Positions 59,144 through 64,000 of a stretch of 64,000 nt of DNA are shown in pieces. The stretch's first letter is position 1, and each line of letters opens with the position of its first letter. Made by a program: the position numbers and the translations under genes. This stretch comes from an uncultured Prevotellaceae bacterium (lineage in GTDB: Bacteria > Bacteroidota > Bacteroidia > Bacteroidales > Bacteroidaceae), in assembly GCA_902776195.1 (NCBI GenBank), contig CACYPF010000012.1, forward strand, positions 1 to 64,000, given 5' to 3'. The notes below the pieces were generated by a model. That model made no database searches and was not told where the DNA came from. It saw nothing but the letters and a program-made list of their open reading frames with translations.

Positions 59144-59724
59144 TACTTTCTGATAATAGTTACCTCACCATTCTCTTTCAGACGAATGATACTGGATGGT
59201 TTATGAGGTTTATGCTCCTGACGGCGGCTCCAACATACATAGTCGACCGCCTCAACAATACGAGGATCAATATCACAATAATTCTGGGCAGCAGGTTCCC
59301 CACTGATATTCGCCGAAGTGGATACCAATGCTTTCTGGAAACGATAACACAATTCTTTTGAGAAAGCCTCCTGAGTGATGCGCATTCCAATACTGCCATC
59401 CTCCGCGATCAGATTCGGAGCCAGATTGATAGCACCGTCGAGAATCAAGGTCGTTGGTTTGGCATCACCGTCTTTTAAGCTATCTATGAGTTGCCATGCC
59501 ACGTCAGGAACATTTCTGACATAACGTTGCAAACGAGCATCGGAGTCGACCAGGCAAATCAATGCCTTTGAGTCATCACGCTGTTTGATCTCATACACCC
59601 GTTTTACAGCTTCCTCATTAGTGGCATCACAACCAATGCCCCATACCGTATCCGTAGGATAGAGTATCACCCCACCCTTTCGCAGTACCTCGACCGCATT
59701 CTTAATATCTTCTTCTCTTGTCAT
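59143..59724 (-). CDS. Threonylcarbamoyl-AMP synthase (YrdC/Sua5 domain)
   Basis: A 193-residue enzyme for the t6A37 modification of ANN-decoding tRNAs. YPTDTVWGIGCDATNEEAVKRVYEIKQRD, LICLVD, TSANISGEPAAQNY and KPSSIIRL match the family. It is the short YrdC form without the Sua5 C-terminal domain. Its ATG shares one base with the prfC stop (TGATG at 59722-59726). Confidence 0.9.
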   Translation of the reverse strand: MTREEDIKNAVEVLRKGGVILYPTDTVWGIGCDATNEEAVKRVYEIKQRDDSKALICLVDSDARLQRYVRNVPDVAWQLIDSLKDGDAKPTTLILDGAINLAPNLIAEDGSIGMRITQEAFSKELCYRFQKALVSTSANISGEPAAQNYCDIDPRIVEAVDYVCWSRRQEHKPHKPSSIIRLKENGEVTIIRK

Positions 59725-61310
59725 CAGAACTCACTGGTAAAATGGAACTTAATGTGTTTGAAGTCTTCCTGAGCCATAGAGAGCACATAACCGGAGTCGG
59801 CAAGGAATACATCACGTCCCTCCTTGTCTTTCGCCATATACTGGTACTTACGTTTCTTGAAGTTTTCCAACTCAGCGGCATCGTCACTCTCTATCCAGCA
59901 AGCCTTATAGAGATGGACGGGTTCCCAACGACACTTGGCATTATACTCGTTCTCTAAACGATATTGGATGACCTCAAACTGCAACTGTCCGACAGTACCG
60001 ATAATCTTGCGACCATTGAACTGGTTGACAAACAACTGGGCGACACCCTCGTCCATCAACTGGTCGATACCCTTCTGGAGTTGTTTAGACTTCATCGGGT
60101 CGTCATTCTCTATATACTTGAAGAGCTCTGGGGAGAACGAGGGTAAGCCACGGAAATGCAACTGCTCCCCCTCCGTCAGGGTGTCACCAATCTTAAAGAT
60201 ACCATTGTCTGGCAATCCCACGATATCTCCAGGCCAAGCCTCATCAATAGTAGACTTACGCTGAGCCATAAACTGGGTAGGACTTGAGAAACGCAATGTC
60301 TTACCCTGACGCACATGCAGATAGGGTTGGTTGCGCTGGAACTTTCCGCTACATACCTTACAGAAGGCGATACAAGAACGGTGATTGGGGTCGATATTGG
60401 CAGTAATCTTAAAGATAAAACCTGTGAACTTCGGTTCCTCTGGCTTCACCATACGCTCCTCCGCTTTGGTATCGCGAGGACTGGGAGCAATCTCCACAAA
60501 ACAGTTCAGCAGTTCCTGCACACCAAAGTTATTCAAAGCAGAACCAAAAAAGACAGGAGCCACTTCGGCAGAACGATACGTCTCCACCTCAAACTCAGGA
60601 TAGACACCATCCACCAGTTCCAAGTCCTCACGCAGTTTAGCGGCATCCTGCTCTCCTACCCGCTCGTCAAGGACAGAACTGTTGACATCCACTTCCACCT
60701 TCTCTGTTACCCGTTGCTTGTCAGGAGTAAACAAATCCAGTTTCTGCTCATAGATATTATAAACGCCCTTAAATTTCGCACCTTGGTTGATAGGCCATGA
60801 CAAGGGACGTACCTTAATCTCCAGTTCCTGCTCTAACTCGTCCAACAAATCGAACGGGTCACGACCTTCACGGTCCATCTTGTTAATGAAGATAATAACA
60901 GGAGTGTTACGCATCCGGCAGACAGACATCAGCTTACGTGTCTGTGTCTCCACACCTTTTGCGCCATCCACCACGATAATAGCAGAATCCACAGCAGTCA
61001 GTGTCCGATAAGTATCCTCGGCAAAGTCTTGGTGACCTGGGGTATCCAGAATATTCACCTTATACTCTATATTGGAACCGTCAGGAGTGTAGTCGAACTC
61101 CATCACCGAGGTAGACACAGAGATACCACGTTGTTTCTCTATATCCATCCAGTCGGAGGTCGCCGTTTTCTTAATCTTGTTGTTCTTGACAGCACCCGCA
61201 ACCTGTATCTGTCCACCAAACAAAAGGAATTTCTCCGTCAGTGTGGTCTTACCTGCATCTGGGTGCGATATAATCGCAAACGTCCGTCTTCTTTCTATCT
61301 CTTGATTCAT
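59724..61310 (-). CDS. prfC: Peptide chain release factor 3
   Basis: A 528-residue GTPase that recycles RF1/RF2. G1 [10 protein letters not shown]3 DTPGHQDF (catalytic His present, unlike EF-G2 here), G4 NKMDRE, then the RF3 C-terminal domain. The start at 61310 is chosen because its ATG overlaps the rmlD stop as ATGA (61307-61310), giving translational coupling. The longer frame starts 15 bp earlier. Confidence 0.95.
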   Translation of the reverse strand: MNQEIERRRTFAIISHPDAGKTTLTEKFLLFGGQIQVAGAVKNNKIKKTATSDWMDIEKQRGISVSTSVMEFDYTPDGSNIEYKVNILDTPGHQDFAEDTYRTLTAVDSAIIVVDGAKGVETQTRKLMSVCRMRNTPVIIFINKMDREGRDPFDLLDELEQELEIKVRPLSWPINQGAKFKGVYNIYEQKLDLFTPDKQRVTEKVEVDVNSSVLDERVGEQDAAKLREDLELVDGVYPEFEVETYRSAEVAPVFFGSALNNFGVQELLNCFVEIAPSPRDTKAEERMVKPEEPKFTGFIFKITANIDPNHRSCIAFCKVCSGKFQRNQPYLHVRQGKTLRFSSPTQFMAQRKSTIDEAWPGDIVGLPDNGIFKIGDTLTEGEQLHFRGLPSFSPELFKYIENDDPMKSKQLQKGIDQLMDEGVAQLFVNQFNGRKIIGTVGQLQFEVIQYRLENEYNAKCRWEPVHLYKACWIESDDAAELENFKKRKYQYMAKDKEGRDVFLADSGYVLSMAQEDFKHIKFHFTSEF

Positions 61311-62155
61311 AATTTCTCTATACAATCTTTTAAACTATCTTCCCAATAAGGAATCTCAATACCATATACCTTTTTGATCTTTGTCTTATCCAATACAGAA
61401 TAATGGGGGCGGCGGGCTGGTGTCGGATACTCCGCTGTATGCAAAGGCTTCACATGACAGGTAGTAATACCAGCGATACGATGAATCGCCTTGGCAAAAT
61501 CATACCATGAGATGACACCCTCATTAGAGAAATGATACAAACCTGGTACAATACCTTTATTAATAGCGGTCATAATAGCCACAGCCAAGTCACGGGCATA
61601 GGTGGGTGTTCCTATCTGGTCGAAGATGACACCCAGTTCCGGACGTTCCTTTCCCAACCGGATCATCGTCTTCACGAAGTTATTGCCAAAAGCACTATAG
61701 AGCCATGCGGTACGGATGATCATTGACTGCTCGCAAAGTTTCTGCACATTCAGTTCTCCAACCAGTTTTGTACGACCATAGACACTATTGGGACATGTCT
61801 CGTCATCCTCGACGTAAGGAATGTGACTGGTACCATCAAAAACGTAATCGGTGGATATCTGAATCATCCACCCTCCACGGCTACCCACCGCAGAAGCAAG
61901 ATAAGCAGGAGCCTCCGCATTCAGTTTGGTACATAGCTCTTCATTTTCCTCTGCCTTATCGACTGCTGTATAAGCAGCACAATTGACGACACCATCTATC
62001 TGATGCTCTTGAACGAACGACCTGATAGCATCCACGTCAGTGATGTCTAATTCCTGCACATCGGTATTAAACCACTGATGCTGGGGATTATCCTTCTCCA
62101 GCAACTGCATCTCATTACCCAACTGACCATTACAGCCTGTTATCAATATATTCAT
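61307..62155 (-). CDS. rmlD: dTDP-4-dehydrorhamnose reductase
   Basis: A 282-residue short-chain dehydrogenase-type reductase for the last step of dTDP-L-rhamnose synthesis. Motifs are [12 protein letters not shown] (NAD(P) binding), [21 protein letters not shown] and the catalytic YGRTKLVGE. It is coupled to prfC by ATGA overlap and lies 1 bp after the DUF4924 gene. Confidence 0.93.
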   Translation of the reverse strand: MNILITGCNGQLGNEMQLLEKDNPQHQWFNTDVQELDITDVDAIRSFVQEHQIDGVVNCAAYTAVDKAEENEELCTKLNAEAPAYLASAVGSRGGWMIQISTDYVFDGTSHIPYVEDDETCPNSVYGRTKLVGELNVQKLCEQSMIIRTAWLYSAFGNNFVKTMIRLGKERPELGVIFDQIGTPTYARDLAVAIMTAINKGIVPGLYHFSNEGVISWYDFAKAIHRIAGITTCHVKPLHTAEYPTPARRPHYSVLDKTKIKKVYGIEIPYWEDSLKDCIEKL

Positions 62156-62156
62156 C

Positions 62157-62702
62157 TTACTCGAATTCTAACGGTTCTTGCTTATCTTTCAAATAATAAT
62201 CATTTAACATACCTATAAAAGTGGATATCTCTTTGATGGCGTGCTGAGTCTCCAATGAGACCTCCTTTTTCTGAAGACGCAGCATCATGACCCCATATAA
62301 GGAATTAAAACAAGTCTCTATCTCATTCTCTTCCTTATTGGCACCATGATTACGCAACTCCACGATATATGGCAGAACCTTATAATATTCAGAGTTATAG
62401 AAAGGAAACTTAGAACTTCCCAACAACTGGACATGCAACTCCTCCAACTGCTGAAGAACTACTTTATTAATTTGGATATGTCCCTTTTCCCTACAACCCT
62501 CTTCATTCATCATACGTATCAGATTCCCAAACCAATCGGCCTCATCCTCTTTCTGCTCGTCAGTATAGTCAAACCGGTCAATATATTCACGGCGGATACG
62601 ACTCAAAGAACAACCAAAGGCACGGATAGTGTCCTCCACCTGCCACATATAAAGCAGATATTCCGCTATATTCTTTCTTCTTAACTCTTGCGCTATTAAC
62701 AT
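62157..62702 (-). CDS. DUF4924 family protein
   Basis: A 181-residue helical cytosolic protein (AQELRRKNIAEYLLYMWQVEDTIRAFG) seen in Bacteroidota and recognised as DUF4924 by its N-terminal pattern. Function unknown. It lies 2 bp after the LysE gene and 1 bp before rmlD, in the long minus-strand operon. Confidence 0.8.
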   Translation of the reverse strand: MLIAQELRRKNIAEYLLYMWQVEDTIRAFGCSLSRIRREYIDRFDYTDEQKEDEADWFGNLIRMMNEEGCREKGHIQINKVVLQQLEELHVQLLGSSKFPFYNSEYYKVLPYIVELRNHGANKEENEIETCFNSLYGVMMLRLQKKEVSLETQHAIKEISTFIGMLNDYYLKDKQEPLEFE

Positions 62703-62704
62703 TT

Positions 62705-63367
62705 CTAAAATCTCAACAGGTTTGTTGTCGTTCCCAATAACATAATAATAGAACCAATAATCACCGCAACACCGATAATCTGATTGATCAGGCGAATACC
62801 AAAATCATCAAACTTCGCCCGTATTTTGTCCACCAGCCATGTCAGCCCCCACCACCAAAGCAATGCACCTCCTACAATACTCATAAAACCTACCAACATC
62901 TCAAAAGGATGGTTTGGCAAGACAAATGCGAACTGAGCGTACATTGCCAAGAAAAGGAAAACGATGAGAGGATTGGAGAATGTCACAAGGAATGCCGTCC
63001 ACGTGTTATACCATAGGGAGCCTTTTTGTTGCCCAGACTGGTGCATCTTCTTAGTAGGATCTGTGTAATAAGTAAAAAGTCCAAAGCACAGAAGCATTAC
63101 ACTACCAACGATTTGTAAGTAGAACCGATTCTGGTCATTAGTGATAAAGTCCATCACAAACGACATACCAAATCCCGCGATTCCAGCATAGATGATATCA
63201 CTGATAGCCGCGCCCAGACCTGTAGCAAATCCATACCAGCGCCCTTTGTTCAACGTTCGCTGCACACAAAGGATGCCAACAGGACCCATTGGGGCTGAGG
63301 CTATCATACCAATCAGCATGCCCTTGAAGATGAAATCTAATATATTAATAGGTATATGTAATGGCAT
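62705..63367 (-). CDS. LysE/RhtB-family exporter
   Basis: A 220-residue inner-membrane protein with six helices. The family motif region ASAPMGPVGILCVQRTLNKGRWYGFATGLGAAISD is followed by FLVTFSNPLIVFLF. Members export amino acids; the substrate here is unknown. The start at 63367 follows the promoter TATCTTTGC (63375-63383). Probably the first gene of the operon reaching rpe. Confidence 0.88.
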   Translation of the reverse strand: MPLHIPINILDFIFKGMLIGMIASAPMGPVGILCVQRTLNKGRWYGFATGLGAAISDIIYAGIAGFGMSFVMDFITNDQNRFYLQIVGSVMLLCFGLFTYYTDPTKKMHQSGQQKGSLWYNTWTAFLVTFSNPLIVFLFLAMYAQFAFVLPNHPFEMLVGFMSIVGGALLWWWGLTWLVDKIRAKFDDFGIRLINQIIGVAVIIGSIIMLLGTTTNLLRF

Positions 63368-63374
63368 ATCGGAT

Positions 63375-63383
63375 GCAAAGATA
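63375..63383 (-). promoter_or_regulatory. Promoter, -7 TATCTTTGC, of LysE-rmlD-prfC operon
   Basis: The minus strand reads TATCTTTGC 7 bp before the ATG at 63367, giving a nearly leaderless transcript. Confidence 0.6.
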
Positions 63384-63468
63384 CGAAAAAATAACAACAG
63401 AACGCACAGATTTATTAGTTTTTATATTTTTTAATCGGTATATTTTTCGATTTCTCTAATTTCTTTCG

Positions 63469-63477
63469 TACCTTTGC
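63469..63477 (+). promoter_or_regulatory. Promoter, -7 TACCTTTGC, of glucokinase gene
   Basis: TACCTTTGC lies about 45 bp before the ATG at 63523. Confidence 0.65.
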
Positions 63478-63522
63478 AAAATCATAAGCTAAATATTCTA
63501 TAACTTAAAACATATATTAATT

Positions 63523-64000
63523 ATGAACGAACAACAAGGAATCAAGCCGTATGTTATCGGCTTAGACTTAGGAGGAACCAATTCCGTCTTCGGTATTGTT
63601 GACGCTCGTGGCGACATCAAGGCTACAACAGCTATCAAAACAGGCGGCTTTGAGAAAGTTGAAGACTATGTCAAGGCATCAGTAGAAGCACTACAGCCTA
63701 TCATAGAGCAAGTTGGCGGTACCGACAAGATCAAGGCGATGGGTATTGGCGCTCCTAACGGGAACTACTATAATGGCACTATTGAGTTTGCCCCAAACCT
63801 TCCTTGGGCTCACAATGGTATCGTACCATTGGCAAAATTGTTCAGTGACCAGCTGGGTATTCCCGTCGCACTGACAAATGACGCTAACGCTGCTGCTATC
63901 GGCGAGATGGTATACGGTGTTGCTCGTGGTATGAAGAACTTTATTGTTATCACCCTTGGTACTGGCGTAGGCTCTGGTATCGTGGTTAACGGACAATTGC
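63523..64000 (+). CDS. ROK-family glucokinase (partial, cut by window end)
   Basis: The first 159 codons of a ROK kinase. The phosphate loop is VIGLDLGGTNSVFGIVD, then AMGIGAPNGNYYNGTIEFAPNLPWA and the catalytic TNDANAAAIGE, with ITLGTGVGSGIVVNG at the edge. It would phosphorylate glucose with ATP. The C-terminal half, with the ROK zinc motif, lies outside the window. Confidence 0.9.
   Translation, partial: MNEQQGIKPYVIGLDLGGTNSVFGIVDARGDIKATTAIKTGGFEKVEDYVKASVEALQPIIEQVGGTDKIKAMGIGAPNGNYYNGTIEFAPNLPWAHNGIVPLAKLFSDQLGIPVALTNDANAAAIGEMVYGVARGMKNFIVITLGTGVGSGIVVNGQL

Noticed and set aside
1-64000. tRNA or rRNA genes
   Set aside because: No T-loop/acceptor pattern or rRNA-like block was recognised by eye. 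A covariance-model scan could still find a missed tRNA.

Overview
The window is bacterial chromosome from the Bacteroidota, most likely Prevotellaceae (Prevotella, Segatella or Xylanibacter). The genus is an inference. The evidence is the near-universal Bacteroidetes promoter element TAnnTTTGC just upstream of genes, a type IX secretion C-terminal domain, a C10 cysteine peptidase with BspA-type repeats, a lamin-tail/OadG fusion in a methylmalonyl-CoA decarboxylase cluster, a DUF4924 protein and the absence of strong Shine-Dalgarno sites. No tRNA, rRNA, CRISPR array, transposase or phage gene was recognised.

Layout. (1) 1-10149 is accessory: an IR-rich repeat zone, a truncated duplicate of the radA promoter and first codons, an AT-rich array of small genes (two membrane proteins, a lipoprotein, a DUF4304-like protein, an exported protein), then a C10 peptidase operon with a T9SS-domain partner. 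(2) 10150-44943 is mostly core: radA, a TonB receptor, a His-rich CobW GTPase, pgk, an EF-G2 lacking the switch II histidine, hemW, a prolyl oligopeptidase, mutA-mutB, an AspT-like transporter and three subunits of a Na+-pumping decarboxylase. It also holds an operon with an anti-sigma kinase, a SLC13 carrier, two STAS proteins, an alarmone synthetase-like protein and a LuxR regulator, then a hemerythrin-LuxR regulator divergent from a porin/imelysin/di-heme/CcsBA cluster, and a large Rid-family protein. (3) 44944-47450 is a second accessory islet. It starts with an in-frame relic of an RHS core directly after the Rid stop codon and carries an unknown gene and a lipoprotein gene among the same repeats as islet 1, in opposite orientation. 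(4) 47486-64000 is core: a TPR histidine kinase, a purine permease, rny-zapA, rmlA, a sigma factor, and a minus-strand run (rmlD, prfC, sua5, a ClC channel, fmt, a small ORF, rpe), then a LysE exporter and a ROK glucokinase cut by the window edge.

The most unusual content is the pair of islets. Their small genes are bounded by copies of one junction sequence (core GGATCATTnAGAGTCCCC), direct at the 5' side and inverted at the 3' side. They share a repeated intergenic module: 3' junction, spacer, TACCTTTGC promoter, a short leader ORF (MTKTCFQIYKRSS...), then the 5' junction. The leader is coupled to the next gene by an ATGA overlap in one case and fused in frame in another. Together with the RHS relic and the lipoprotein/DUF4304-like products, this suggests an orphan-immunity (acquired interbacterial defence-like) cassette array assembled by recombination. 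Function is inferred, not shown. A roughly 0.3 kb inverted repeat about 40.5 kb apart joins the islets and could invert everything between them.
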